Shown here piece by piece: positions 42,162-50,987 of a stretch of DNA of 64,000 bases (position 1 is the first letter of the stretch; every line of letters starts with the position of its first letter). The stretch lies in contig NZ_RAUX01000007.1 in assembly GCF_013464485.1 (NCBI RefSeq), positions 28,504-92,503 of the forward strand, in the 5' to 3' direction. The notes under the pieces were generated by a model that did not search any database, was not told the origin of the DNA, and saw only the letters and a list, made by a program, of their open reading frames with translations. This DNA comes from Stenotrophomonas maltophilia. Lineage in GTDB: Bacteria; Pseudomonadota; Gammaproteobacteria; Xanthomonadales; Xanthomonadaceae. The translations under genes and the position numbers were made by a program.

Positions 42162-44351
42162 TTGAAGTCGTCCACGCCTGCCGCCGCCCTCGTTGCGGCA
42201 TCCCTGCTCATTCCCGCAATGCCCGTGCTGGCCCAGCAGGCCGACCCGGCCACGCTCGACGGTGTACGCGTCACCGGTTCAAAGCGCGATACCCCCTACC
42301 TGAAGAGCGACCTGTCGGTGACGGTGCTCGACCGGCAGGCGCTGAAGGAGGCGGGTGTCACCGAGTTCCGTGACCTCGACAAGCTCGCGCCCAACGTGAA
42401 ATTCAATGCGATGGGCCAGCTCAGCAACATGTTCATCTCGATCCGCGGCATCGAGTCCAATCCGTTCCTGGTCAATCGTGCCTCGGTCTACATCGATGGC
42501 ATCCCGTTCCGGGAGTTGAGCAACGCAGTGCTCAACCAGGTCGAGTCGGTGGAAGTGCTGCGCGGGCCGCAGGGCACGCTGTACGGTGCCAACAGCGAGT
42601 CGGGGCTGGTGCTGGTGCGTACACGCGGCCCGGCCGATGCGCGAGAGGGCGAGGTCAATGTGCGCAGCACCTGGTTCGGCAACGGCAATGGCACCGCTCT
42701 GGATGGCTTCCTGGCAGGGCCGTTGAACAAGACGGGCAGCCTGTCGGGCTCGGTGGCGTTCATGGGCTCGGATGAGGACGCCTACCTGAAGAACCTCACG
42801 CCGTCCGGTGCGCGCGGCAGGGTGGGCGAAGGCTATCTGCAGGGCAAGCTGCGCTGGCGGCCAAGCGACTATGTTTCGGTGAACGCGCTGGCCTATCACC
42901 TGCGCACCCGCGCGCCCGGCATGTTCGAGTACGAGTACCTGCCGCTGGATACCGGCCAGTACAACCGCACCTACGGAACGTCGCTCAACGGTGGCCGTCC
43001 TGCCGGTGACTTCACCTATATCAACGACGCACCCAAGCGCACCGAAAAGGATGAGTCGGTTGCAGGCCTGAGCGCGCAATGGCAGCTGCAGGCAGGCACG
43101 CTGGACGTGGCCGCCTCCTGGCGCAGCGAGGAAGTGACCTCCGCCGGCTATGACTTTGACATGACCCAGAGCCCGGCATTGGCAGGCCGCATCTACGACC
43201 GGAAGCGCGAGTGGACGGCCGAGGCGCGCTTCAGTTCACCCAGCGACCAGGCCCTGACGTGGATGGCCGGTGTGTCCACCTACCGCAACAGCAAGGATTC
43301 GGTCCTTGGCACGTTCGTCGGCCCGGCACTGCATGGGCTGGACAGTTACAACCTGGCGCCGCGGCAGACTTCGAAGGGCGAGGACTACAGTGCGTTCGCT
43401 ACCGCAAGCTACACCTTCCCCGCGCTGCCCAAGCTGACCGCCAGTGCCGGCCTGCGCCATGAGCAGGCGCGGCGTTCCACCGAGCAGCGTGCAGGTGCGC
43501 TGGATCTGGGCGCCGGTGGCCGCGTGCTGTACCGCGACGCCGCGCTGGCGCATACCTTCACGGCGACACTGCCGCGGGTGTCGCTGCGCTACGACGCCAC
43601 TGACGACCTGTCGTTCTATGCCGCTTCGGCCAAGGGCTACATACCGGGTGGCTTCAACCTGGCCGCAGCGCAGAGCGATGTGGTCAACGACAAGGTGCTG
43701 CGCTATGAGGCTGAGCGCATGTGGAGTCATGAACTGGGCTTCAAGATGAACCTGGCTGGTGGGCGCGGGCACATCGGTGGCGCGCTGTTCCATATCACGT
43801 CGGACAACTGGCAGGAGATCCAGGTGGCCACCGATGCCAACGGCCGTCCGATCTCTTCGGACTACGTGGGCTCGGATGCCTCGATCCGTTCGCGCGGTGC
43901 CGAGCTGGAGGGCGTGTTTGAAGTGCTGCCGGGTTTCACGCTGATGGCGAATGTGGGCTACGTCGACGCGAAGTACACCAAACTGTGGGTCACCGTCGAC
44001 CAGAACCTGGATGGCAAGCGGGTCAAACTGACCCCGCATTACACCGGCTACCTGGCCGCACGCTACCAGTTTGAATCCGGGCTTTACGCGCGGCTGGAGT
44101 CGCAGTTCACCGGCTCCAGCGCACTTGACGAGCGCAACCGCGCCTTCCAGCCGGCCGTCGCCGTGCTGGGCGCGCAGCTGGGCTACGAAACCGGGCCGTG
44201 GAGCGCACGGGTATTCGTGCAGAACCTGACCAACAAGCGTCGCATCAACGGCCTGATCTTCGACAATCTGGCATTTGGGCGTGATGGCAATTACTACGGC
44301 CCGGTCGACAGCCCGCGCATCTTCGGGGCGGAAGTGGGCTACCGCTTCTGA
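42162..44351 (+). CDS. TonB-dependent receptor, probably zinc-regulated
   Basis: This 729-residue protein starts at TTG 42162 behind GAGG; no ATG fits before the signal peptide (ending PVLAQQADP). The plug (about 35-160) has LDGVRVTGSKRDTPYLKSDL and EVLRGPQGTLYGANSESGLV. The barrel ends RIFGAEVGYRF. No STN domain, so it does not signal through a sigma factor. The Zur-like box upstream and the Zrg-type operon downstream suggest uptake of zinc or a zinc chelate; an ordinary siderophore role is the alternative. Confidence 0.87.
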   Translation: MKSSTPAAALVAASLLIPAMPVLAQQADPATLDGVRVTGSKRDTPYLKSDLSVTVLDRQALKEAGVTEFRDLDKLAPNVKFNAMGQLSNMFISIRGIESNPFLVNRASVYIDGIPFRELSNAVLNQVESVEVLRGPQGTLYGANSESGLVLVRTRGPADAREGEVNVRSTWFGNGNGTALDGFLAGPLNKTGSLSGSVAFMGSDEDAYLKNLTPSGARGRVGEGYLQGKLRWRPSDYVSVNALAYHLRTRAPGMFEYEYLPLDTGQYNRTYGTSLNGGRPAGDFTYINDAPKRTEKDESVAGLSAQWQLQAGTLDVAASWRSEEVTSAGYDFDMTQSPALAGRIYDRKREWTAEARFSSPSDQALTWMAGVSTYRNSKDSVLGTFVGPALHGLDSYNLAPRQTSKGEDYSAFATASYTFPALPKLTASAGLRHEQARRSTEQRAGALDLGAGGRVLYRDAALAHTFTATLPRVSLRYDATDDLSFYAASAKGYIPGGFNLAAAQSDVVNDKVLRYEAERMWSHELGFKMNLAGGRGHIGGALFHITSDNWQEIQVATDANGRPISSDYVGSDASIRSRGAELEGVFEVLPGFTLMANVGYVDAKYTKLWVTVDQNLDGKRVKLTPHYTGYLAARYQFESGLYARLESQFTGSSALDERNRAFQPAVAVLGAQLGYETGPWSARVFVQNLTNKRRINGLIFDNLAFGRDGNYYGPVDSPRIFGAEVGYRF

Positions 44352-44357
44352 TGATAG

Positions 44358-44412
44358 GTAGTGCCGGCCGCTGGCCGGCATCTTCGGGGCGTCGGTCAAC
44401 GGCCGGCGCTAC
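44358..44412. repeat. GTAGTGCCGGCC-type palindromes
   Basis: GTAGTGCCGGCCGCTGGCCG starts at 44358, 7 bp after the receptor stop. An inverted arm ends GGCCGGCGCTAC at 44412 and supplies the TAG stop of the MerC-like gene (44409-44411, minus). Confidence 0.85.
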
Positions 44413-44885
44413 CGGCGGTTACGCAACGCCCGTCGATTGCCGACGTGCGCCGCCGCCAACAACACGCCACCACATGCCGTGGCTACGCCATGCCAGAGCA
44501 GCGATTCCTTCAGCGGCAGATACAGAGAGGCCGACAGCAGCAGGATGGCGCCGGCGCAGGCCAGCTGCACAGGCCGCCAGTGCCGATGCCGGTGCACCCC
44601 GGCCGAGGTGCTCGCCAAGGCCAGCGAGGAGGCCAGCAGCGCGAACAGCCACTCCCAGCGCGACATCATCAGCAGCAATGTCATTGCGCCATGGCCGGGA
44701 TGCTGGAACGAGCGCAGCGCCATCATCGCTGCCGGCACGAAGGCCAGCAGCAGGGGTAGGGCGATGCAATGGGCGGCGCAGGCCAGGGACAGCCAGGCAC
44801 CGGCAAGATCGAAGCGGAGGTGCCAGCGTGCCGAAGTTGGCGGCTGGGCCAGGGCCCTTGCGGGCGTCGTGGGGATATGGTCCAT
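44409..44885 (-). CDS. MerC-like small membrane protein
   Basis: This 158-residue protein starts at ATG 44885, two bases from a Zur-like box. Four membrane helices and the cysteine pair SLACAAHCIALPLLLA (C36, C40) in the first helix recall MerC. A loop SAGVHRHRHWRP is rich in histidine. In this setting it is more likely a zinc importer or accessory than a mercury transporter. It shares the operator with the operon starting at 44918. Confidence 0.78.
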   Translation of the reverse strand: MDHIPTTPARALAQPPTSARWHLRFDLAGAWLSLACAAHCIALPLLLAFVPAAMMALRSFQHPGHGAMTLLLMMSRWEWLFALLASSLALASTSAGVHRHRHWRPVQLACAGAILLLSASLYLPLKESLLWHGVATACGGVLLAAAHVGNRRALRNRR

Positions 44886-44887
44886 AA

Positions 44888-44902
44888 TGTTACATAGTAA
44901 CA
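44888..44902. promoter_or_regulatory. Zur-like box between merC-like and zrgA-like genes
   Basis: TGTTAC-ATA-GTAACA is a perfect palindrome with 6-bp arms. It lies 2 bp from the MerC-like start and 15 bp from the DUF2796 gene start, so bound repressor would block both directions. It matches the box at 42086-42100 at 13 of 15 positions. Confidence 0.7.
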
Positions 44903-44917
44903 ATTGGAGACTCCCCC

Positions 44918-45451
44918 ATGAAGCTTCCTGCTGCTCTATTCCTGCTGCTGGCTGCCAGCGCCGCGCAGGCCCATGACATCCGCCAGAACGCACCGCACGT
45001 GCATGGCCAGGCGACAGTGGATGTTGCGCTTGACCAGCAAACCCTGGAATTCGCCCTTCAGGCCCCCGGCATAGGCATCCTCGATTACGAGCGGCCGCCG
45101 GCCAATGCAGCCGAGCAGGCCACGCTGGCACGAGCGACGTCGTTGCTGAAGGGCGGCAGCTGGGTCACCTTGCCCACCGCTGCAGAGTGCCTTCTGGCCA
45201 CCAGTAGAGCCGATGCAGAGGGTTTCGACGCGACGGCCGCAGCGCCGCCGCCGGGACAGCACCGGCACGCAGGTTTCAGCGCAACGCTGCAGTACCACTG
45301 TGCCAAACCTGCCGAGCTGCGCGCCATCGTCGTGCGCCTGCCCGTACTGTTCCCGGGCCTGCACGAAGTCATCGTCAACAGTGCGACAGCCAACGGCCAG
45401 AATCGCAACGTCCTGACCCCCGACAACCTGCGCGTGGTGCTGGCACCGTGA
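44918..45451 (+). CDS. DUF2796 periplasmic zinc-binding protein (ZrgA-like)
   Basis: This 177-residue protein starts at ATG 44918 after TTGGAGA. The signal peptide ends AAQAHD. Histidine sites are NAPHVHGQATVDVAL near the N-terminus and PGQHRHAGFSATLQYHCAKP in the middle. ZrgA of Vibrio, a Zur-regulated zinc protein, belongs to this family as I recall it. Its His-rich loop is shorter here. First gene of a six-gene operon with overlapping ends. Confidence 0.82.
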   Translation: MKLPAALFLLLAASAAQAHDIRQNAPHVHGQATVDVALDQQTLEFALQAPGIGILDYERPPANAAEQATLARATSLLKGGSWVTLPTAAECLLATSRADAEGFDATAAAPPPGQHRHAGFSATLQYHCAKPAELRAIVVRLPVLFPGLHEVIVNSATANGQNRNVLTPDNLRVVLAP

Positions 45452-46143
45452 GCGCGGCACCGGTGATCTCGCTGGAAGACGTGCAGTTCGGATACGGCAT
45501 GCAGCTGGTGCTGGATATCCCGCGGTTGTGGGTCGAGCAGGGCAGCAGCGTGTTGCTGCGCGGAATCAGCGGCGGTGGCAAAAGTACCCTGCTGGGCCTG
45601 CTGGCCGGTGTGCTGTTGCCTGGCAGGGGCCGTGTCGAGGTGGCAGGCCAGGCACTTCAGGACATGGGAGGTGCGGCGCGGGATCGTTTCCGTGCCGACC
45701 AGTTGGGCGTGATCTTCCAGCAGTTCAATCTGCTGCCGTTCCTCACCGTGCGCGACAACATCGCGCTGGGCCTGCGCTTCTCGCGCCTGCGCAGCGCGCG
45801 CATCAGTGGGCCGCTGGATGCCGAGATCGCCCGCCTGCTGCTGGCCCTGCAGCTGGACCCGGCGCTGATGCAGCGGCGCGCAGGCACGCTCAGTGTTGGC
45901 CAGCAGCAGCGCGTGGCGGCGGCACGCGCCCTGATCGGCCGCCCGGCGTTGCTGCTGGCCGATGAGCCCACCTCGGCGCTCGACCGCGAAGCGGCGACCG
46001 CCTTCCTGCAGCTGATGTCCGCGCAGTGCCAGGCGGCTGGCACCACGGTGCTGGTGGTCAGCCATGACGACAGCCTGCAGCCGTTGTTCGACCGCACCAT
46101 TTCACTGTCCGAGATCAACCAGGCAGGTGCCGGCCATGCTTGA
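45448..46143 (+). CDS. ABC transporter ATPase (LolD/MacB type, ZrgB-like)
   Basis: This 231-residue protein starts at GTG 45448, overlapping the preceding stop by 4 bp. Walker A is GISGGGKST (39-47), the signature is LSVGQQQRVAAARAL, and Walker B is ALLLADEPTSALDRE. It belongs to the group that pairs with FtsX-type permeases rather than with classic importers. The partner is the next gene. Confidence 0.9.
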   Translation: MSAAPVISLEDVQFGYGMQLVLDIPRLWVEQGSSVLLRGISGGGKSTLLGLLAGVLLPGRGRVEVAGQALQDMGGAARDRFRADQLGVIFQQFNLLPFLTVRDNIALGLRFSRLRSARISGPLDAEIARLLLALQLDPALMQRRAGTLSVGQQQRVAAARALIGRPALLLADEPTSALDREAATAFLQLMSAQCQAAGTTVLVVSHDDSLQPLFDRTISLSEINQAGAGHA

Positions 46144-47389
46144 GCTTGCCTGGGCCAGTCTGCGCAGCCGTGCGTTAAGTGTCGGCCTGACCGTGCTGGT
46201 CATCACCCTCAGCGTGGTGTTGCTGCTGGGCGTCGAGCGTGTGCGCACGCAGGCGCATGAGGGGTTCGCCAGCACCGTATCGGGCACCGACCTGATCGTC
46301 GGTGCGCGCTCGGGACCGGTGAACCTGCTGCTGTACTCGGTGTTCCATATCGGCGACCCGACCAACAACGTGTCCTGGCAGTCCTACCAGGAGCTGTCCG
46401 CCTTGCCGCAGGTGAAGTGGTCGGTGCCACTGTCGCTGGGCGATTCCTGGCGCGGCTACCGTGTAGTGGGTACCACTGGCGGCTACTTTGAACACTATCG
46501 CTATGGTTCCGGTCACGAGCTGGCCTTTGCACAGGGGCAGCCCTTCGATGATCTGTATGACGCGGTGATCGGCGCAGAAGTGGCACGCGCGCAGAAGGTC
46601 GGCCTCGGCGATGAGATCGTGCTGGCACACGGCACCGGCGCGGTCACCCTGGCCACGCATGCCGACAAGCCGTTCCGTGTTGCGGGCATCCTGCAGCGCA
46701 CCGGCACGCCGGTGGATTCGTCGCTGCTGGTCTCGCTGCCGGCCATCGAGGCGATCCATGTCGACTGGCGATCGGGCGTGCAGCTGCGCAGCCAGAGCGT
46801 CAGCGCCGAGCAGGCGCGCCACCTGGACCTGACGCCGACCAGCATCACCGCCTTCATGCTCGGCCTCAACTCGCGCATCGCCACGTTCTCGGTACAGCGC
46901 AGGATCAACGAGTATCCGGACGAGGCGATGCTGGCGATCCTGCCCGGCGTCACGCTGCAACAGCTGTGGCAGTCACTGGGCACCGCCGAGCGCGCCCTGC
47001 AGCTGATCAGTGCAATGGTGGTGCTGCTGGGCATGGTCTCGCTGGTGGCGCTGCTGGTCTCGACCCTGCAGGAGCGGCGGCGTGAGATGGCCATCCTGCG
47101 TGCCACCGGTGCGCGACCGCGCTACATCGCTGGCCTGCTCGTGGTGGAAGCCGTGGCGACCAGTGCCGTGGCGTGCGTGCTGGCCCTGTCGCTGCTGGTG
47201 GTCGCCAGCATTGCCGGGCGCGGCTGGGTACTTGCCACCTTCGGCCTGTCGATCACCCATGTCTGGCCGGATGGCCGCGAGCTGACATGGGCTGCGGGCG
47301 TGCTGCTGGTCAGCGCGGTAGCGGGGCTGGTGCCGGCGTTGCTCGCTTACCGGCGCACCCTGGCCGATGGCCTTTCACCGGGAGGCTGA
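46136..47389 (+). CDS. FtsX/MacB-type ABC permease (ZrgC-like)
   Basis: This 417-residue protein overlaps the ATPase by 8 bp. One N-terminal helix (about 15-35) is followed by a large periplasmic domain (about 40-275) and three C-terminal helices in the FtsX arrangement (AERALQLISAMVVLLGMVSL onward). The conserved RRREMAILRATGARPRYI lies in the coupling loop. Such transporters act mechanically on periplasmic or outer-membrane partners, so this pair may drive release or handover of zinc rather than classic uptake. Confidence 0.9.
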   Translation: MLELAWASLRSRALSVGLTVLVITLSVVLLLGVERVRTQAHEGFASTVSGTDLIVGARSGPVNLLLYSVFHIGDPTNNVSWQSYQELSALPQVKWSVPLSLGDSWRGYRVVGTTGGYFEHYRYGSGHELAFAQGQPFDDLYDAVIGAEVARAQKVGLGDEIVLAHGTGAVTLATHADKPFRVAGILQRTGTPVDSSLLVSLPAIEAIHVDWRSGVQLRSQSVSAEQARHLDLTPTSITAFMLGLNSRIATFSVQRRINEYPDEAMLAILPGVTLQQLWQSLGTAERALQLISAMVVLLGMVSLVALLVSTLQERRREMAILRATGARPRYIAGLLVVEAVATSAVACVLALSLLVVASIAGRGWVLATFGLSITHVWPDGRELTWAAGVLLVSAVAGLVPALLAYRRTLADGLSPGG

Positions 47390-47391
47390 GC

Positions 47392-47943
47392 ATGCGCTGG
47401 ATGTGGGTAGTGCCGATGGTGCTGGCGCTGGCCGCCTGTGAGCGGCCCGTGGATACCGGCGTGCAGGCGTTGCCACCCGCGCCGGTTGTTGACCGCGATG
47501 ACCCTGCAGACGCTGCGGAGCAGGAACTGGACTGGCTGCAGATGATGCCGAAGGACGAGCTGGCCGCGCTGGAACGGGGCGAGGGCCCGGAAGTCGAGCA
47601 CAACGGCAACCGGCGCATGCCGCAGTTCGGTACGTTTCGCACCGCGGATACCGTGCTGCAACGGCCGGTGCGCTTGCCGGGTTACGTGGTGCCGCTGGCC
47701 AACGCGCAGGACGGGCGGCTGACCGAATTCCTGTTCGTGCCGTACTACGGCGCCTGCATCCATGTGCCGCCGCCACCGCCGAACCAGATCGTGCACGTGG
47801 TGCTGCCGCGCCCGATCGAGATGCCGGACATGTATTCGCCGTTCTTCCTGGTCGGCACCCTGCGCGCCGAACGGTTGGATGACGATCTGGCCGGTTCGGC
47901 CTACACCATGCGTGACGCACAGCTGAGGCCCTATGAACCGTAG
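47392..47943 (+). CDS. DUF3299 lipoprotein, copy 1 (ZrgD-like)
   Basis: This 183-residue protein has a good ribosome site (GGGAGG). The signal ends LALAAC, a lipobox. The DUF3299 core is LPGYVVPLANAQDGRLTEFL followed by FVPYYGACIHVPPPPPNQIV, where a cysteine and histidine lie in a conserved loop. Adjacent to a second, related DUF3299 gene. Function unknown beyond zinc-linked context. Confidence 0.85.
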   Translation: MRWMWVVPMVLALAACERPVDTGVQALPPAPVVDRDDPADAAEQELDWLQMMPKDELAALERGEGPEVEHNGNRRMPQFGTFRTADTVLQRPVRLPGYVVPLANAQDGRLTEFLFVPYYGACIHVPPPPPNQIVHVVLPRPIEMPDMYSPFFLVGTLRAERLDDDLAGSAYTMRDAQLRPYEP

Positions 47944-48553
47944 TCACCTGTTGCTGGCGTTGGGATGCCTGTGGTTGACGGGCTGTACGGCGCCGGGCGG
48001 CGATACCGTGGCGGTCACGCCACAGGAAAAGCCGGCACCCTCGGTCACGGCCGAAGCCGCCATTGATCGCTGGGACGCGCTGCGGCCGGACGAAGTGACC
48101 TTCCAGCGCCCACCCCCGCAGATCGGCCTGTCACGCAACGGCATGGAGGGCGTGGGTGGCCTGATCGACGACACCGGCTCGGGCACGCCGCCGGGGCTGG
48201 AGATCGACCATTCCAGCCCCGACCGCGCCAAGCAGTTCGGCTCTTCGCGCGTGGTCGATGCTGTCGATGGTCGCGCGGTGGATCTGGATGGCTACGTGGT
48301 ACCGCTCGGTACCAACGATGCAGGATTGGTGGATGAACTGCTGTTCGTGCCGTTCTACGGGGCCTGCATCCATGTGCCGCCACCGCCACCGAACCAGATC
48401 ATCCATGTGACCCTGGCCACGCCGATCGCACTGGGAGACCTGTGGGACCCGTACCGGCTTGCCGGCCGCCTGCAGGTGAAGCGTTTCGACGCGGACATCG
48501 CCAGCGCATCCTACGATGCCGCAGCGGCCACGCTGACGGCGATCCGCAACTGA
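47933..48553 (+). CDS. DUF3299 lipoprotein, copy 2 (ZrgE-like)
   Basis: This 206-residue protein overlaps copy 1 by 11 bp. The lipobox is WLTGC. The same core as copy 1 is present: LDGYVVPLGTNDAGLVDELL and FVPFYGACIHVPPPPPNQII. A longer N-terminal linker (about 20-105) separates it from the membrane anchor. The pair looks like a tandem duplication kept for distinct roles. Confidence 0.85.
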   Translation: MNRSHLLLALGCLWLTGCTAPGGDTVAVTPQEKPAPSVTAEAAIDRWDALRPDEVTFQRPPPQIGLSRNGMEGVGGLIDDTGSGTPPGLEIDHSSPDRAKQFGSSRVVDAVDGRAVDLDGYVVPLGTNDAGLVDELLFVPFYGACIHVPPPPPNQIIHVTLATPIALGDLWDPYRLAGRLQVKRFDADIASASYDAAAATLTAIRN

Positions 48554-49299
48554 TGCGCAGGCGCTCGATCATTGCTACGGGAATGGTGCTGGCAGTGGTT
48601 GCGCTGCTGGTGTGGTGGCAGCAGCAGCGCGCACCCATCGCGCCGCCGGCGGTCGCGTTTCCGGCACCGGCGTCCGACGCCAGCCGGCGTATCGAACAGC
48701 GCCTGGGCGATGACCACGCGTTCCGCAACGACGTACTGTTCCTGCTCGCTGCAACCCTGCGCGACCGCTGCCAGCCGGCGCAGGCAGGTCTGTTGGCGCG
48801 CATGGCCAATCGTGCATCGCTGCCGGTGCTGGCGGCGGTCAGTGCGGTGACCCAGCAGGATCCATCGCTGGACCGGCCGATCTACCAGTACATCCAGCAT
48901 CGCGCCGATGCGACGCAGTGCGGCCAGCCGCTGCAGATGCCGCTGGCTGGTGGGCGCAGCATGGCCGTGGACATCGAACAGTACGCGCGCACGTTCCCGG
49001 ACAGCTACTTCGACCCGCAACGCAGCAGCGAACCGCGGGATTTCGCTGGACTGTCGCTGCAGCAGCGCGCCGGCAACGCCTGCAACAGCGTGGTGTATTC
49101 GGTGCTGCCGCTGGGTGGCACCGACTGGCGGTGCAGCAGCCTGCGCGCGAACGCCCGTGCACGGGTGCGCGGCCTGTGCGAGGACGAGCTGCGGCGCCAG
49201 CATGGGGGAACTGGCGGGGAACTGGACATGGCTGTGGGGCAGGGCATGCAGGCAGCGGTGGTATCGGCGATTGCCGCGCTGCCGGAGGACTGCCGGTGA
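48553..49299 (+). CDS. Membrane-anchored protein of unknown function at the end of the zinc operon
   Basis: This 248-residue protein shares TGATG with the preceding stop, so translation is coupled. One N-terminal helix (about 6-20) precedes a periplasmic domain with six or so cysteines (RDRCQPAQA, ATQCGQP, NACNSVVY, DWRCSSL, RGLCEDE, PEDCR), probably in disulfides. Family not recognised. It is not part of the Vibrio zrg set as I remember it. Confidence 0.7.
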   Translation: MRRRSIIATGMVLAVVALLVWWQQQRAPIAPPAVAFPAPASDASRRIEQRLGDDHAFRNDVLFLLAATLRDRCQPAQAGLLARMANRASLPVLAAVSAVTQQDPSLDRPIYQYIQHRADATQCGQPLQMPLAGGRSMAVDIEQYARTFPDSYFDPQRSSEPRDFAGLSLQQRAGNACNSVVYSVLPLGGTDWRCSSLRANARARVRGLCEDELRRQHGGTGGELDMAVGQGMQAAVVSAIAALPEDCR

Positions 49300-49388
49300 T
49301 GATCCCTGACACTGTCCACGACCCGGCATGACGGGCACGACAACATGAACATTGCCCGGGCCCCAATCTGAATCGGTACCGTTGTTCT

Positions 49389-49420
49389 CATAACTATACA
49401 GGACATCCTGTATAGTTATG
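49389..49420. promoter_or_regulatory. 32-bp near-perfect palindromic operator of the MFS/TetR pair
   Basis: The half-site CATAACTATACAGGA is followed by CA and then by its exact reverse complement, giving 15-bp arms with a 2-bp centre. It lies 31 bp before the chosen MFS start and fits binding of the TetR-family protein encoded behind the MFS gene. Confidence 0.75.
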
Positions 49421-49450
49421 GCCGTATTCCACCCCCAATCAGGTTCTCCC

Positions 49451-50983
49451 ATGGCTTTGTCCCAGCCCTTGGCCGGTGCGCCGGCCCTGTCGCGTGCCCG
49501 TCGCTGGGCACTGTTGTTCACCGTCGCCGCTGGCCTGCTGCTGGTTACGCTCGACAACTCCGTGCTCTACACCGCACTGCCCACGCTGACCGAAGAACTC
49601 TCGGCCAGTGCCGGCCAGGCGCTGTGGATCATCAACGCCTATCCGCTGGTGATGGCCGGGCTGCTGCTGGGCGCGGGTACGCTGGGCGACCGCATCGGTC
49701 ACCGGCGCATGTTCCTGATCGGCCTGGTGGTGTTCGGCATTGCCTCGCTGGCCGCAGCCTTCGCTGGAACTGCCGCGCAGTTGATTGCTGCGCGAGCGTT
49801 CCTAGCGGTCGGTGCCGCAGCGATGATGCCGGCCACGCTGGCGCTGATCGGACTGAGCTTCCACGAAGAACGCGAACGCAACATCGCCATCGCGATCTGG
49901 GGTTCGGTCGCTATTGTCGGTGCGGCGCTCGGCCCGATCATTGGCGGCTGGCTGCTACAGCACTTCTGGTGGGGCTCGGTGTTCCTGATCAATGTACCGG
50001 TGGTGGTGGTCGCGTTCGTGGCCACGCTGCTGCTGGCGCCGGAAGGACAGCGCGACACCTCGCGGCCCTGGGATCTGGTGTCGTCAGTGCTGGCATTGGC
50101 TGCACTGTCCGGCCTGGTGCTGGCGATCAAGTCGCTGATCGCTACGCCGCCGTCGTATGCGCTGGGCGCAAGCGCGCTGCTGTTGGCCGTCATCAGCGGT
50201 GCGGCGTTCGCGCGCCGCCAGCAGCAGCTACCGTACCCGCTGCTGGACTTCGCGATCTTCCGCAACCCGGCGTTCCTGGCCGGCACGTTGTCGGCGGTGT
50301 TCACCCTGTTCGCGATGGCCGGCCTGCAGCTGGTCACCACCCAGCGCTTCCAGCTGGTGGCGGGCTTTACGCCGCTGCAGGCGGGCCTGCTGGTATCGGT
50401 GGCAGCGCTGGGCAGCCTGCCCAGTGCGCTGCTGGGCGGCAGCATCCTCCATCGGGTCGGCCTGCGTCCGTTGATCTGCGGCGGCCTGGCTGCGGGCGCG
50501 CTGGGTGTCGGCGTGGTGGCGTTCGGCTTCCCGCACGGGCTCGGCTGGGTCGTGGCGGGCATGGCGATCACCGGATTCGGCATGGGTGCGGCCATCTCGG
50601 TGGCGTCCACCGCCATCCTCAACAATGTGCCTGCACATCGGGCAGGCATGGCCTCGTCGGTGGAAGAAGTGTCCTATGAGTTCGGCGGCCTGCTGGCGGT
50701 GGCGATGCTGGGCAGCCTGAGCGCGGCAATGTACAGCGCATTCCTGCCGGTCTCGGCCGACATGCCTGTACTTGCCCGGGAAGGCTTCACCCAGGCGCTG
50801 CATGCCGCGCGCGAGAGCGGGCAGGGCGAGTGGTTCGTGCTGGCTGCGGCCGCGTATGACCGCGGCTACCAGATCGTGCTGCTGGTGATCACTGCGATGC
50901 TCGCACTGGGCGCGGCGATCATCGCGCGCCTGCTGCGCGGCCGCGTGGGCAGCCGCGAGGGCGCGGCCGATCGCGTAAAATGA
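49451..50983 (+). CDS. DHA2-type MFS drug/metabolite exporter
   Basis: From ATG 49451 (AGG upstream) this encodes 510 residues. ATG 49418 would start inside the operator and is less likely. About fourteen membrane helices are seen, with the antiporter motif LGAGTLGDRIGHRRMFLIGL near residue 75 and motif C-like GAALGPIIGGWLLQHF. The EmrB/SmvA branch of DHA2 exports cationic antiseptics and drugs. It is followed 4 bp later by its TetR regulator. Confidence 0.88.
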   Translation: MALSQPLAGAPALSRARRWALLFTVAAGLLLVTLDNSVLYTALPTLTEELSASAGQALWIINAYPLVMAGLLLGAGTLGDRIGHRRMFLIGLVVFGIASLAAAFAGTAAQLIAARAFLAVGAAAMMPATLALIGLSFHEERERNIAIAIWGSVAIVGAALGPIIGGWLLQHFWWGSVFLINVPVVVVAFVATLLLAPEGQRDTSRPWDLVSSVLALAALSGLVLAIKSLIATPPSYALGASALLLAVISGAAFARRQQQLPYPLLDFAIFRNPAFLAGTLSAVFTLFAMAGLQLVTTQRFQLVAGFTPLQAGLLVSVAALGSLPSALLGGSILHRVGLRPLICGGLAAGALGVGVVAFGFPHGLGWVVAGMAITGFGMGAAISVASTAILNNVPAHRAGMASSVEEVSYEFGGLLAVAMLGSLSAAMYSAFLPVSADMPVLAREGFTQALHAARESGQGEWFVLAAAAYDRGYQIVLLVITAMLALGAAIIARLLRGRVGSREGAADRVK

Positions 50984-50987
50984 AGCG

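Noticed and set aside
49418-49450. ATG 49418 as start of the MFS transporter
   Set aside because: It falls inside the 32-bp palindrome and has no ribosome site. ATG 49451 has AGG upstream and gives a normal N-terminus.
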